Below, one piece after another: positions 18,643 through 27,639 of a DNA stretch of 64,000 bases (within the stretch, counting starts at the first letter, position 1; every line of letters starts with the position of its first letter). The notes below the pieces were generated by a model, which saw nothing but the letters and a program-made list of their open reading frames with translations, had not been told where the DNA came from and did no database searches. The stretch is from a bacterium (GTDB lineage: Bacteria; Bacteroidota; Bacteroidia; Cytophagales; Cyclobacteriaceae). The stretch is from contig JANSWY010000026.1 of the NCBI GenBank assembly GCA_024743255.1, forward strand, positions 1-64,000. Direction: 5' to 3'. Both the position numbers and the translations under genes were made by a program.

Positions 18643-21600
18643 ATGAACAAAATTGCAAAGTTGATTTTAACACTGATTTTAACAGCTACGGTGGGACTAG
18701 TCAATGCGCAAAAATGGCAGAAGTCTATTGATAAGATCAATGCTTCCTACGAAACAGGAGATTATCCTAAAGCAGACAAAGCCATTCAGAAACTGAAGAG
18801 TAAGTCAATAAAAAAGCTTGGTTCTCCTAATAAATACCAGGCAATGGCAATTATCAAAGAAGCCAAGAACAATGTAGCACTCGGAATCTTCAGCAATGTT
18901 GACAATCTAATACGATCGGGAATAGAAATGTCTGAGACGGTAAATCAGACCAACTCCCCTCTTGATCATGGAAATATTTTAAAAGAGTGTATCGATATCA
19001 TGCTCCTTTGGGAAGACTACAACCGAGCTGGAGTTTACATGAATGATGCCATCACCACCTTCGAGGAGGCGGGCATTCTAACTGAAGACCTCAAGTCGGA
19101 ATTTGATGTATACAAAGCAAGAATTCTAACCGGAAAGGGCTTTTACTCAGAAGCTATCGATTTGATTGATGGACAAATGTCCTACTACCAAACAAGGGCT
19201 GTTACTCCAAGTAGCGATAAGAATGAAGACCTAAAAAGAAAACGTGAGTTTGGTTATATGATGCTTCAGAAGTCAAATGCTCTAAGACTTATGGGGAACT
19301 ATGAAAGCTCAGATAGTGCCTTCCTTTATACTACTGGTTGGATCACCAAGTATCTTAGCAAGGCAGACTTGCTTTATTCGTGGAGTCAGTATTTAAATGC
19401 TAAGTTATTAGAGGAACAAGGCCTCAATGTTAAACCATTGGCGGAGCTTTATGAAAAAGCTTACAATAACAGTCTCAGAAGATACTCTCCGGCTCATTAC
19501 GTCAACATAAAAATTCAAGAGAGCCTACTGAAAGCTTATTACAAAAACGATGATAACCAAAAACTTCGTGTGGTCGGAAAAACTTTCCAAACCACACTGA
19601 AGAAGTCATTCGATCGCGGAAGTGTTAACCGGCTGATCCTTGAGACTTTAAAGTATGACTTTGATTTGGATGACCAAAGGATTCGAAAACTGGAAAATGA
19701 GGTAGTTCAATTACTGGCCAAAAGTGTAGAACTTCCAAAACATCATCCCAAAAGAATTGAGCTATTGGAGTTTGCTTATAAAGTATCGAAACTGAATAAA
19801 AATTATAAGGGCATTCAGGAATACTTGGATCAAATCCTGGAAATCAAAGCAAATTTATATGGTGATGATTCCCCTGAGTATCATTTCACAAAGCTTGAAA
19901 TGGCCAACTACTATGTGGATTATACCAATGATTTCGAAACGCCAAAAGCAATTTATGATGAGAGTTTCACAAATCTGATTAAAAAGGAAATCACATTTGG
20001 GCATCCTGATTATGTTGAAATCCTAAATCACCTGGCAACTTTCTATGAAGAAACAGACCAATATGAAATGGCATCTGAGACCCTAGAGGAAGCATTGTTA
20101 GTAGCAAGGACAAAATACACTGATGATGATGTTGATTATGCCAAAGAGTTAGAGAAGATTGGAAACCTCCAAATCAAGATTGGTAAGTATAAAGAAGCAG
20201 AAAAGAATCTGGAAAAGGCAATTGATATATTTGACCTTAAAAAGAACGCAGGTTCCGATTCTTACAAAGCAGTGGCCCTGATTACCCAAGCTAAACTATT
20301 CACTATTCAAGGAGAATATGATGAAGCTGAATATAATATCTACAAATCGGAGAAACTTACTCGTAAAGGAACTCTTACAATAGCAGGTGCTGGTGTAGAG
20401 ATTGAAGATGACCTTGCCGACCTATATCTAAACATTGGTAGATTCAGTGAGGCTGAATACATCCTGAAACAGTCATTAAAAGACAAGAAGAAGAGATACG
20501 GGGAGGATAGTAGACATCTTACGAATACCTATACATTGATGGGCAAATTGAAACTGACCGTCGGAGAGTATTCTGAAGCTGAACAATTAGCCAGAAAAGC
20601 TTACAATACCAATTACGACATATTTGGTGCTGAATCTTCCAAAATCGCGCCAAGCATGACACTGCTTGCCAAAACTTTCACTGCCATTGGTGACTTTGAT
20701 AAAGCGGAACAAGTGTTGAACGATGTAATAAAAATTCAATCTGCGCAGTTTGGAGACAACCATGTAGACATTGGTAAATCCATGGCAGACCTTGCTCTGG
20801 TAAAATATTATAATGATGAGCCAATAAATGAGGTCGAACCAATCTTTTTAAAAGCAGAAAAGATCATTGGTCGCAACCTTGGTGGGTCAAACCCTACCTA
20901 TGCAGAGATGCTTAAAAATCTCGCTATCGTAAACATTGCGAATGATCGATTTGACCTTGCCTTTAATTATCTGGATGAAGCAGGCAGAATCTGGTCAAGC
21001 AAAATAGGAAGAAGAAATAACGTTAATTCTGCTACAGTAAACATCCTTAAAGGAAATATTTTCTACAAAAGAAGAAAATATGGAAAGGCTGAAGGCTATT
21101 ACCAGGATGCAAAAAAAATCTACGAAAGATTCTTTAGCACAAGTCACCCCGAATATGTAAAAGTACTCTCTAAGCTGAGTAAGACTTATTACATGAAAGA
21201 CGATAAGAAGCGTGCAAAAGAAACAATAGAAACTGTACTAGAGAATTACGAGTATTTCATTTCTGAATACTTCCCGTCTCTTTCTGAGCGTGAAAAAGCT
21301 AAATTCTGGAATACGATTAGAACTGATTATGAATTCTACAACACTTTGATCATAAGTGACCTTGCCAAAAACAAGAGCTTAGTTGGTGACTTATACAATA
21401 ATGCATTACTCACTAAAGGTTTGCTTTTAAGTTCTCAAAAGAAAATCAGAGAAAGCATCATGAATAGTGGCGATGAGGAACTCAAGTCCACTTATATGGA
21501 ATGGATAGACAAAAAGGAACTCCTCACATATGCTCTTTCGATGAGTAGCGATCAACTTGCTCAAAATGGAATTAATACAAATGTGTTATCAAATGAGGTT

Positions 21601-22857
21601 GAGCTTTTAGAAAAAGAGCTTAGTAAAAAATCTATCGTATTTAATGAGTCAAGTGTGACTTCAGATATCAAGTGGGAAGACATTAGAAATTCACTGAGAG
21701 AAAATGAGGTGGCTTTGGAGATGACAAGATTTAGACATTTCCATCATACATTCACGGATTCTGTGATCTATGCCATTTTCTATCTGAAGCCAGAAAAAAG
21801 AAGCAAGCCAGAAATCATCCTAATACCTAATGGTAAAGACCTTGAACAGAAATATCTGAAGACTTATAGAAACAGTATTAAATACAAGGTTCATGATACG
21901 TATTCTTATCAGCAGTTTTGGCAGCCGATTGTAGAAAAAGTTGGTACTCTTTCCTCGATTTATTTATCTCCAGATGGGGTTTACAATCAAATAAATCTGG
22001 AGGCCATACCAATTGATAGAGAAAAGTATGTCATTGATAATTCGAACATCATTCTGGTAAGTAATACGAAAGACATCTTTAGAACACGATCCTCGACAGA
22101 TACCAACCGTGATGCTAAAGTTGCACTAATGTTTGGAAATCCAAGCTTCTACCTGGATACTGAACCAGGAAAACCTGTGGAAGGATCAGGCCTGACAAGA
22201 GCAACTACAAGTGTTGTGTCTCAACTGCCGGGAACTCAAAAAGAGTTAGAAGGCCTTGAGTTACTCTTAAATAATAAGGGATGGAAAACTGAAGAGTATA
22301 CTGAAGAAAATGCGACAGAAGAATCAATAAAAAAGGTAAACAACCCTAAGATATTTCACATTGCAACACATGGATTTTTCCAAAATAGCGACAGAAAAAC
22401 TGCAGATGCAGGAGAAAATGAAAGTTACCTCTACGATAACCCACTTTTAAAAACAGGTTTACTTCTTACAGGGGCTGGTGACATTCTGAATCAAACGAAA
22501 TACAACTACAATGTTGATGACGGAATCCTTACGGCATATGAAGCGATTAACCTAAGCCTGGATCAAACGGATTTGGTTGTCCTAAGTGCTTGTGAGACTG
22601 GACTAGGAGAAGTACAAGCTGGGGAGGGTGTTTATGGTCTTCAGAGATCATTCCTTGTGGCTGGAGCTAAATCCATCGTAATGAGTTTGTTCAAGGTTTC
22701 TGATAACGCCACTCAAGAGTTAATGGTTAACTTCTATGAAAAATGGCTGGAGACTGGAAACAAAAGAGAATCATTCATCCAGGCCAAGAAAGAAATAAGA
22801 AACAAATATAAAGACCCAATATATTGGGGTCCGTTTGTGATGATTGGAATGGAATAA
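18643..22857 (+). CDS. Exported TPR-CHAT protein (caspase-like protease domain)
   Basis: Very large (1404 residues) predicted envelope protein. The signal peptide spans residues 1-22 (ending VNAQ). A long array of TPR-type helical repeats fills about residues 30-900 (for example LEKIGNLQIKIGKYKEAEKN and EAEYILKQSLKDKK). The C-terminal 400 residues form a CHAT domain of the caspase/separase clan with an intact dyad: His1243 (HIATHGFF) and Cys1317 (LSACETG). The end, DPIYWGPFVMIGM, is the usual CHAT terminus. CHAT proteins are proteases triggered by partner binding; the TPR part is the likely sensor or scaffold. The signal peptide places it outside the cytoplasm, unlike cytosolic TPR-CHAT of the CRISPR 'craspase'. 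It has its own terminator. Neighbours encoding FecR-like and CHASE2 proteins suggest a joint envelope function (inference). Confidence 0.92.
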   Translation: MNKIAKLILTLILTATVGLVNAQKWQKSIDKINASYETGDYPKADKAIQKLKSKSIKKLGSPNKYQAMAIIKEAKNNVALGIFSNVDNLIRSGIEMSETVNQTNSPLDHGNILKECIDIMLLWEDYNRAGVYMNDAITTFEEAGILTEDLKSEFDVYKARILTGKGFYSEAIDLIDGQMSYYQTRAVTPSSDKNEDLKRKREFGYMMLQKSNALRLMGNYESSDSAFLYTTGWITKYLSKADLLYSWSQYLNAKLLEEQGLNVKPLAELYEKAYNNSLRRYSPAHYVNIKIQESLLKAYYKNDDNQKLRVVGKTFQTTLKKSFDRGSVNRLILETLKYDFDLDDQRIRKLENEVVQLLAKSVELPKHHPKRIELLEFAYKVSKLNKNYKGIQEYLDQILEIKANLYGDDSPEYHFTKLEMANYYVDYTNDFETPKAIYDESFTNLIKKEITFGHPDYVEILNHLATFYEETDQYEMASETLEEALLVARTKYTDDDVDYAKELEKIGNLQIKIGKYKEAEKNLEKAIDIFDLKKNAGSDSYKAVALITQAKLFTIQGEYDEAEYNIYKSEKLTRKGTLTIAGAGVEIEDDLADLYLNIGRFSEAEYILKQSLKDKKKRYGEDSRHLTNTYTLMGKLKLTVGEYSEAEQLARKAYNTNYDIFGAESSKIAPSMTLLAKTFTAIGDFDKAEQVLNDVIKIQSAQFGDNHVDIGKSMADLALVKYYNDEPINEVEPIFLKAEKIIGRNLGGSNPTYAEMLKNLAIVNIANDRFDLAFNYLDEAGRIWSSKIGRRNNVNSATVNILKGNIFYKRRKYGKAEGYYQDAKKIYERFFSTSHPEYVKVLSKLSKTYYMKDDKKRAKETIETVLENYEYFISEYFPSLSEREKAKFWNTIRTDYEFYNTLIISDLAKNKSLVGDLYNNALLTKGLLLSSQKKIRESIMNSGDEELKSTYMEWIDKKELLTYALSMSSDQLAQNGINTNVLSNEVELLEKELSKKSIVFNESSVTSDIKWEDIRNSLRENEVALEMTRFRHFHHTFTDSVIYAIFYLKPEKRSKPEIILIPNGKDLEQKYLKTYRNSIKYKVHDTYSYQQFWQPIVEKVGTLSSIYLSPDGVYNQINLEAIPIDREKYVIDNSNIILVSNTKDIFRTRSSTDTNRDAKVALMFGNPSFYLDTEPGKPVEGSGLTRATTSVVSQLPGTQKELEGLELLLNNKGWKTEEYTEENATEESIKKVNNPKIFHIATHGFFQNSDRKTADAGENESYLYDNPLLKTGLLLTGAGDILNQTKYNYNVDDGILTAYEAINLSLDQTDLVVLSACETGLGEVQAGEGVYGLQRSFLVAGAKSIVMSLFKVSDNATQELMVNFYEKWLETGNKRESFIQAKKEIRNKYKDPIYWGPFVMIGME

Positions 22858-22865
22858 AAAATAAG

Positions 22866-22887
22866 AATCCCGGTTGCGACCGGGATT
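22866..22887. terminator. Bidirectional intrinsic terminator
   Basis: Perfect 9-bp stem AATCCCGGT / ACCGGGATT with a TGCG tetraloop followed by a T run. It lies between the convergent CHAT and MOSC genes. Confidence 0.92.
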
Positions 22888-22889
22888 TT

Positions 22890-23705
22890 TTATATCAACT
22901 CTGTTTTTCTTTTATCTACTGATATCAAATCACCCAGTGCTATCTCACTCCCTTCAAGTAGCATTAAGTTTTGCCCAAAAAACACCTTATTTCCCTCTCT
23001 TCGGTAGGTACTAAGTGTCTTCAATGGCTCCTTTGACATCATTGATGATTCCTGATCAATTGTGATTACCTGACATCTGGCACATCTTTTAACTCCCCTG
23101 AATTTGCTTCCTCCAATTGTAACCGCATCCCAAGCATCCTCTTCATACGCTTCTCCTCCACTGAAAACAATGTTTGGCCTAAATCTATTCATCGGTACAG
23201 GTTTATCAAGTCTTTCATTCAGGTCTTTGAGTGAATTTTCACCAATTATAAGATATGGGTAACCATCCGCAAAACTTACTGTCTCTCCATTTCTGGCATG
23301 ATTTGGACTTATGAGACGCTTGGTATCCCTGGTCATTTGTACCAACCTAATATTTTGATTGAGGTGATCTGAAAACCATTTATTGATTTCCGGATTCTCT
23401 AATGTAGCCTCAACAGTATCATCCCAAACGGTAACAGAAACAGATTCTTCTGTAGACATTTCACCTGATACCTGTATCTCTGAATCTTTGTAAATGATCT
23501 TGAAGCCATCTGTAGTAATCTCTGTTTTCATCAATGCTAATTCTGAGTGACTCCTTTGTGAAATGAAATTTCCCGTGTCATCAACAAGCATCCATCTTCG
23601 GTCCAGCTTCAGACCTTCCATTTGTAATTCAGCCTTCTCTAACGAGATTCCTGAACATCCCTTTATTGGATAGCAATAGATTCCTTTTACTGATAAGTTG
23701 CTCAT
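22890..23705 (-). CDS. MOSC domain protein (YcbX-like)
   Basis: An N-terminal MOSC beta-barrel domain (GIYCYPIKGCSGISLEKAEL, LDRRWMLVD) is followed by the MOSC domain with the conserved cysteine region KRCARCQVITIDQ (about 213-225). MOSC proteins handle sulfur on the molybdenum cofactor or form part of molybdenum N-hydroxylated-compound reductases. At 271 residues it lacks the C-terminal 2Fe-2S ferredoxin domain found in E. coli YcbX, so it may be a carrier or need a separate reductase. It sits between the CHAT gene and the FecR/CHASE2 pair, but no functional connection is evident. The start codon is only 12 bases from the U tract of the preceding gene's terminator, so its promoter must overlap that hairpin. 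Confidence 0.88.
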   Translation of the reverse strand: MSNLSVKGIYCYPIKGCSGISLEKAELQMEGLKLDRRWMLVDDTGNFISQRSHSELALMKTEITTDGFKIIYKDSEIQVSGEMSTEESVSVTVWDDTVEATLENPEINKWFSDHLNQNIRLVQMTRDTKRLISPNHARNGETVSFADGYPYLIIGENSLKDLNERLDKPVPMNRFRPNIVFSGGEAYEEDAWDAVTIGGSKFRGVKRCARCQVITIDQESSMMSKEPLKTLSTYRREGNKVFFGQNLMLLEGSEIALGDLISVDKRKTELI

Positions 23706-23716
23706 ATTTCAAACAT

Positions 23717-23743
23717 AAAAAAACCCCGCAAATAATTGCGGGG
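23717..23743 (-). terminator. Intrinsic terminator after the FecR-like gene
   Basis: Perfect 8-bp stem (CCCCGCAA / TTGCGGGG on the plus strand, loop ATAA) with an A run at 23717-23723 that becomes the U tract on the minus strand. Confidence 0.9.
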
Positions 23744-23780
23744 CTATAAACTAAACTTTATCTAGATAATTTACTCTTTC

Positions 23781-24746
23781 TTACTCTTCATCCTTGTCTG
23801 CAGTAACCATCTGGTTCTTAGCAAGGAACTCTTCGTATAAATCTTGAAAATCAACTACCTCTGGATTTTCTTTGATCAATTTTTCGTAGTTGGTCATTGC
23901 ATCAATTACAAGCCCATTCTCATCGTAGAATGTAGCCATAATCACTTTACCCATAGGGGTAGACTGATCAACTTCTGCTAATAACGCTTCTAACTCTGTC
24001 TTCACATCAGGGTTTTCGTCAAATTGCACTCTTTTGATTGCGCAATCCTCTGTTTTAACCTCTGCATTAGACTTTAATGCGACACCAATGATATACAGAT
24101 TAGACTCATTTGCCATTGCCTCATCATCAAGGTTCAGTGTCAAATTAGTTTGATCTGTTTCAGTTGTAAACAATGACTCATTGAAAATATCTTTCACAGT
24201 CACCACGTAAATTGGAGCATCACTTCCTTCTTCAATTTCTACTTCTCTCCATCTGATAAGAACTTCAGAGTTGTAGATGTTGAATTTATTTTCACCTTCC
24301 GGAAGAACAAATGATATTGTACCATCACCACCACGAGTTGTGGCTCCAGTAACAGACATGTTTGAACGATAGTTCTTTCGAACACCGCCCTCTTCCTCAT
24401 TGATTTTATTCATCACGTACTGAGCATATCTGCTAGTAACAGATGTTTTAAGTGCTGCAACCTTCTTCTCAAGATCATTCACCTTGATTACACCTGATTG
24501 TTTAATTTCAAGTGTCTTTCCAGTTTTGTGCATTAAACCAATATATGCACCATTTGCAGCAATTATTTGGTCGCCTGTTTTAAGGGTGGCACCAGTTTTC
24601 AACCCTTCTGTTGTTCCTGTAGCTCTTTTTACCTGGTTCGCTCCTTTGTTAGCTAATACTTTGAAAACGAATCCTTGACTATAAGCAAGGTTTCCAATCA
24701 AAATAAAAGCTGCTAGAGCGAGATTTCTAAGAAAAATAGTTCTCAT
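23781..24746 (-). CDS. Exported FecR-like domain protein
   Basis: It has a signal peptide (MRTIFLRNLALAAFILIGNLAYSQG). Then comes a FecR-like beta-rich domain (about residues 25-95: GANQVKRATGTTEGLKTGATLKTGDQIIAANGAYIGLMHKTGKTLEIKQSGVIKV in pattern), a central beta-sandwich-like region, and an acidic helical tail that looks like one TPR hairpin. It has no TonB or sigma partner, so a FecI/FecR-type iron signalling role is unlikely. The frame also opens from a TTG at 24755; I use the ATG at 24746 because it starts the signal peptide. It lies 51 bases after the CHASE2 gene on the same strand and is closed by a terminator, so the two form one unit. The exact role is unknown. Confidence 0.75.
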   Translation of the reverse strand: MRTIFLRNLALAAFILIGNLAYSQGFVFKVLANKGANQVKRATGTTEGLKTGATLKTGDQIIAANGAYIGLMHKTGKTLEIKQSGVIKVNDLEKKVAALKTSVTSRYAQYVMNKINEEEGGVRKNYRSNMSVTGATTRGGDGTISFVLPEGENKFNIYNSEVLIRWREVEIEEGSDAPIYVVTVKDIFNESLFTTETDQTNLTLNLDDEAMANESNLYIIGVALKSNAEVKTEDCAIKRVQFDENPDVKTELEALLAEVDQSTPMGKVIMATFYDENGLVIDAMTNYEKLIKENPEVVDFQDLYEEFLAKNQMVTADKDEE

Positions 24747-24797
24747 GGTATTCAAATTTAAAGCTTGTGTCTAGTTTATATTATTCTTGAATTGTGT

Positions 24798-26048
24798 CTA
24801 TAATTTGTTAATATCCTTGAGTTGACGCCTACCTTCACGAGTGAAAGCATTCTTAATAACCCCAAAGTATACTTCTAAAGCATCTCCTGCCAGGGCTATT
24901 ACGGCAACCGCGATAAAAAGATCCATTTTAAAGCTAAATTTATGGAAAACTCCGATCATTAATCCCATCAAAAGCATGATTTCCACTAGCTGAATCAATT
25001 TTGTTGTCCCATCATACCATTTCGGTATTCTGTGATAGATGTAAGAGAACAATGCAACATTTAACCAACATAAAAAAATCGCTAAAATCAACTCTGCATG
25101 TTCATTCATTTCATCCACATAATCTTCGTTCAATATCATTGAAACGATATTAGCGTGAATTACACCACCGTACATATCTGGAAATGATCGTCCAATGTAC
25201 TTTTTGTTGAGAGGCGTATAGAATTTATCTTCAAATGACTCTCTATCTCCCAGATATCTCCCTAGATATGCAAAGATTACTATCTTATCTTCTATCATAT
25301 CTGGTGTGAAATTTCTATCATATACGTCCGGAATGTCCAAAGCAAAAAACTTGTTTCCAAATGCTGTTGCTCCGTAATCCAGTACATTACCCCTAAAGTT
25401 AACAATCTCAAATTGGTTGCCTCTCTCCAAAAACTTTTCTGCTTTTTCTGGATCGTAATAGGATGCCAATTTGACACTAAAAGCAACTTGTTGCTCACCC
25501 TGAACAACGTCAGAAGGAACAAATTGCCTGTTCATCTTTAGGTCTTCCTGAACCTTTGCATTCGCTGCGAGTAAATTTACATATGCAGTATCATCAGCAT
25601 GTTGCATAAACATCCAATGTGAATAGTGCAATGAATCATACTCAGGTCCATCCATACTAAATAATATTTTGGAAGGCATAATGAGATTTTCTGTATTGGC
25701 AAATGCCATTTCCAGTATCAAATCTCCTAAAGTATCTGGTTTTGGGCTATCGAAGAATGTATCAATTCCTACCGCCCTAGGGTTGTATTCGTTGATTATA
25801 TTCAGCATTTCTCCAATTTCCATTCGAGACACCTGACCGATGTTAACCAGAACTACTCGTTCCTCCGCTACCGGATCTTCCCTCAATTGAGAGAATACGA
25901 TATCGGTCAACTCCATGTCATCAAAAGCCTCCCCGATGGGATCAAATACGTCAAAGATCTTAAAGCCTGAAACGAAAGTAATTATCCCTCCAACAGCGAA
26001 GATGAAGAGCGTTGCTAGTATTGTATCTAACCAAAATTTACGAAACAT
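24798..26048 (-). CDS. CHASE2-domain membrane protein without a signalling output domain
   Basis: An N-terminal membrane helix (about 9-30) is followed by a CHASE2 extracytoplasmic sensor domain (about 35-310; RVVLVNIGQVSRMEIGEMLNII, PRAVGIDTFF, YGGVIHANIVSMIL). Three C-terminal membrane helices (about 322-390) and a short basic tail complete it. CHASE2 normally sits on histidine kinases, adenylate cyclases or kinases; here the protein ends after the membrane bundle, so any signal must pass to a partner. It is the first gene of a pair with the FecR-like gene, and the TPR-CHAT gene is close by and convergent. The domain assignment rests on the characteristic RAVGIDxxFDxP and GxxxHANxxxxIL patterns. 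Confidence 0.85.
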   Translation of the reverse strand: MFRKFWLDTILATLFIFAVGGIITFVSGFKIFDVFDPIGEAFDDMELTDIVFSQLREDPVAEERVVLVNIGQVSRMEIGEMLNIINEYNPRAVGIDTFFDSPKPDTLGDLILEMAFANTENLIMPSKILFSMDGPEYDSLHYSHWMFMQHADDTAYVNLLAANAKVQEDLKMNRQFVPSDVVQGEQQVAFSVKLASYYDPEKAEKFLERGNQFEIVNFRGNVLDYGATAFGNKFFALDIPDVYDRNFTPDMIEDKIVIFAYLGRYLGDRESFEDKFYTPLNKKYIGRSFPDMYGGVIHANIVSMILNEDYVDEMNEHAELILAIFLCWLNVALFSYIYHRIPKWYDGTTKLIQLVEIMLLMGLMIGVFHKFSFKMDLFIAVAVIALAGDALEVYFGVIKNAFTREGRRQLKDINKL

Positions 26049-26201
26049 ATTTTATTTTGATGTTGGTAATTTAACTAAGATACAAAATAGCGACTTTTAC
26101 TTTCAATACGTACCTTTTTTGTACGATAAAATTAGTAAAATATAATTTAATATTAAAATCTAACAATTTTTTTCGACGACAACCTGAATATTGTAGACTA
26201 A

Positions 26202-27185
26202 ATGCCAAGAAATAGACTCACTACCCAGGAATATCTTGATGGTATTGTATCCAACAATCGTACCATTCTTAGTCAAGCCATTACTTTAATTGAAAGTAAG
26301 AGGAAAGAAGATACCATAATTGCCAATGATTTATTATCCAAAATCACACAGCTTGAATCAAATAGTTTAAGGATAGGAATCACTGGTGTGCCAGGTGTTG
26401 GAAAGAGCACTTTTATTGACACATTTGGGAAATTTCTTACTTCGAAAGGGAAAAAAGTAGCGGTATTATCAATTGATCCAAGTAGTCAAAGAACAAAAGG
26501 AAGTATTCTTGGTGATAAAACCAGAATGGCGCAGCTCTCGACGGATGAATTAGCTTTTATCAGGCCTAGCCCCTCAGGTAGCACTCTGGGAGGAGTGGCT
26601 AACAAAACTAGAGAATCTCTATTGCTATGTGAAGCGGCTGGATATGATGTTATAATCGTTGAAACCGTAGGAGTTGGCCAATCCGAGGTTGCTGCAAAAA
26701 ATATGGTAGACTTCTTTTTATTACTGATGCTTGCTGGTGGCGGTGATGAATTACAAGGAATAAAAAGAGGAATCATGGAGACTGCAGACGCCATTGCCAT
26801 CAATAAAGCGGATGGTGACTTTGTAAAAGCAGCAAAAAAGGCAAAAGTGGACTATCAGAATGCGCTTCACCTCTTCCCTCCAAATGAAAACTCCTGGCAA
26901 CCTACCGTCACTACTTGTTCTGCAGTTGAAAAAATGGGGATTGATAAAATTTGGGAGACTATAGAATCCTTCGAGAGGTTGGTCAAAGGGAATGGCTATT
27001 TTTCCAAAAACCGAATTGACCAGAACGTTCATTGGTTTCATGAGTTGCTAAACACAAGAGTTCTTGAAAAATTACTGACAAACCAGAAAGCCAAAGAACA
27101 AATCCAATTAAAAATAGAAAACATAGAGAAAGGTATAGAAGACCCAAGCACGGCAGTTTCAGAAATATTGGATATCATCTTCTAA
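26202..27185 (+). CDS. meaB: Methylmalonyl-CoA mutase-associated GTPase MeaB
   Basis: G3E-family P-loop GTPase that gates cofactor delivery to, and protects, methylmalonyl-CoA mutase. Walker A GVPGVGKST is near residue 60, ETVGVGQSE is switch-region-like, the NKADGD base-recognition motif is near 200, and a C-terminal helical dimerisation arm follows. The length of 327 is standard. It serves mutAB, encoded 7.6 kb upstream. The DUF4430 lipoprotein and S-component-like gene follow closely on the same strand, which suggests they share the B12 theme (inference). Confidence 0.95.
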   Translation: MPRNRLTTQEYLDGIVSNNRTILSQAITLIESKRKEDTIIANDLLSKITQLESNSLRIGITGVPGVGKSTFIDTFGKFLTSKGKKVAVLSIDPSSQRTKGSILGDKTRMAQLSTDELAFIRPSPSGSTLGGVANKTRESLLLCEAAGYDVIIVETVGVGQSEVAAKNMVDFFLLLMLAGGGDELQGIKRGIMETADAIAINKADGDFVKAAKKAKVDYQNALHLFPPNENSWQPTVTTCSAVEKMGIDKIWETIESFERLVKGNGYFSKNRIDQNVHWFHELLNTRVLEKLLTNQKAKEQIQLKIENIEKGIEDPSTAVSEILDIIF

Positions 27186-27217
27186 ACGAAATGACCTTAT
27201 TGTGTAGATTTACACTG

Positions 27218-27631
27218 ATGAAACAATTAATCTTACTTCTATTTATAGCAGCCGCTGTAGGTTGTTCTTCCACCAATTCTAATGAACCTAAGAGTGACAA
27301 AGACTCTGTTTTAGTATCATTAACAGTTGATTATGAGGGGATTTTAGCAACTCAGGAATTTGGCGGTGTGAAGGTCGCAAATGGCACATCGGTTGCTGAT
27401 GCTTTAGAAATATTGAAATCTAAATCTGATAAGTTGATCTATTCGGATACAATATATCCGCAAATTGGTAGATTTGTATCAGGGTTCTCCGGAATTGAGA
27501 GCCAGGACTCTAAATATTGGTTATACTGTGTAAATGGTAGAATGGCGAATAAAGGAGTTGAAGAAATGAAGATCGAAAGAGATTCAAATATTAAATGGAT
27601 TTTGACAAACGACAGTGACCCATGCGATTAA
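27218..27631 (+). CDS. DUF4430 lipoprotein (transcobalamin C-terminal-like)
   Basis: Small (137 residues) predicted lipoprotein. The signal peptide MKQLILLLFIAAAVGC ends in a plausible lipobox (AVGC). The remaining domain follows the DUF4430 pattern: SLTVDYEG at the start, a central VADALEIL helix, GxFVSGFSGIES, SKYWLYCVNG, and a final NIKWIL strand. This fold is shared with the C-terminal cobalamin-binding domain of transcobalamin and intrinsic factor. An ATG at 27191 is in frame but gives a poor signal peptide, so 27218 is preferred. It is 32 bases after meaB and abuts the next membrane gene. A role in capturing a corrinoid for the mutase system is a reasonable guess, not shown by the sequence. 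Confidence 0.75.
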   Translation: MKQLILLLFIAAAVGCSSTNSNEPKSDKDSVLVSLTVDYEGILATQEFGGVKVANGTSVADALEILKSKSDKLIYSDTIYPQIGRFVSGFSGIESQDSKYWLYCVNGRMANKGVEEMKIERDSNIKWILTNDSDPCD

Positions 27632-27639
27632 ATATTGAA

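Noticed and set aside
18643-22857. TPR-CHAT protein as a craspase-type CRISPR effector
   Set aside because: It has a signal peptide, no gRAMP/Cas7-11 gene is nearby, and no array exists.
27186-27217. Cobalamin riboswitch before the DUF4430 gene
   Set aside because: The gap is about 32 bases, far too short, and no B12-box-like sequence was seen around it.
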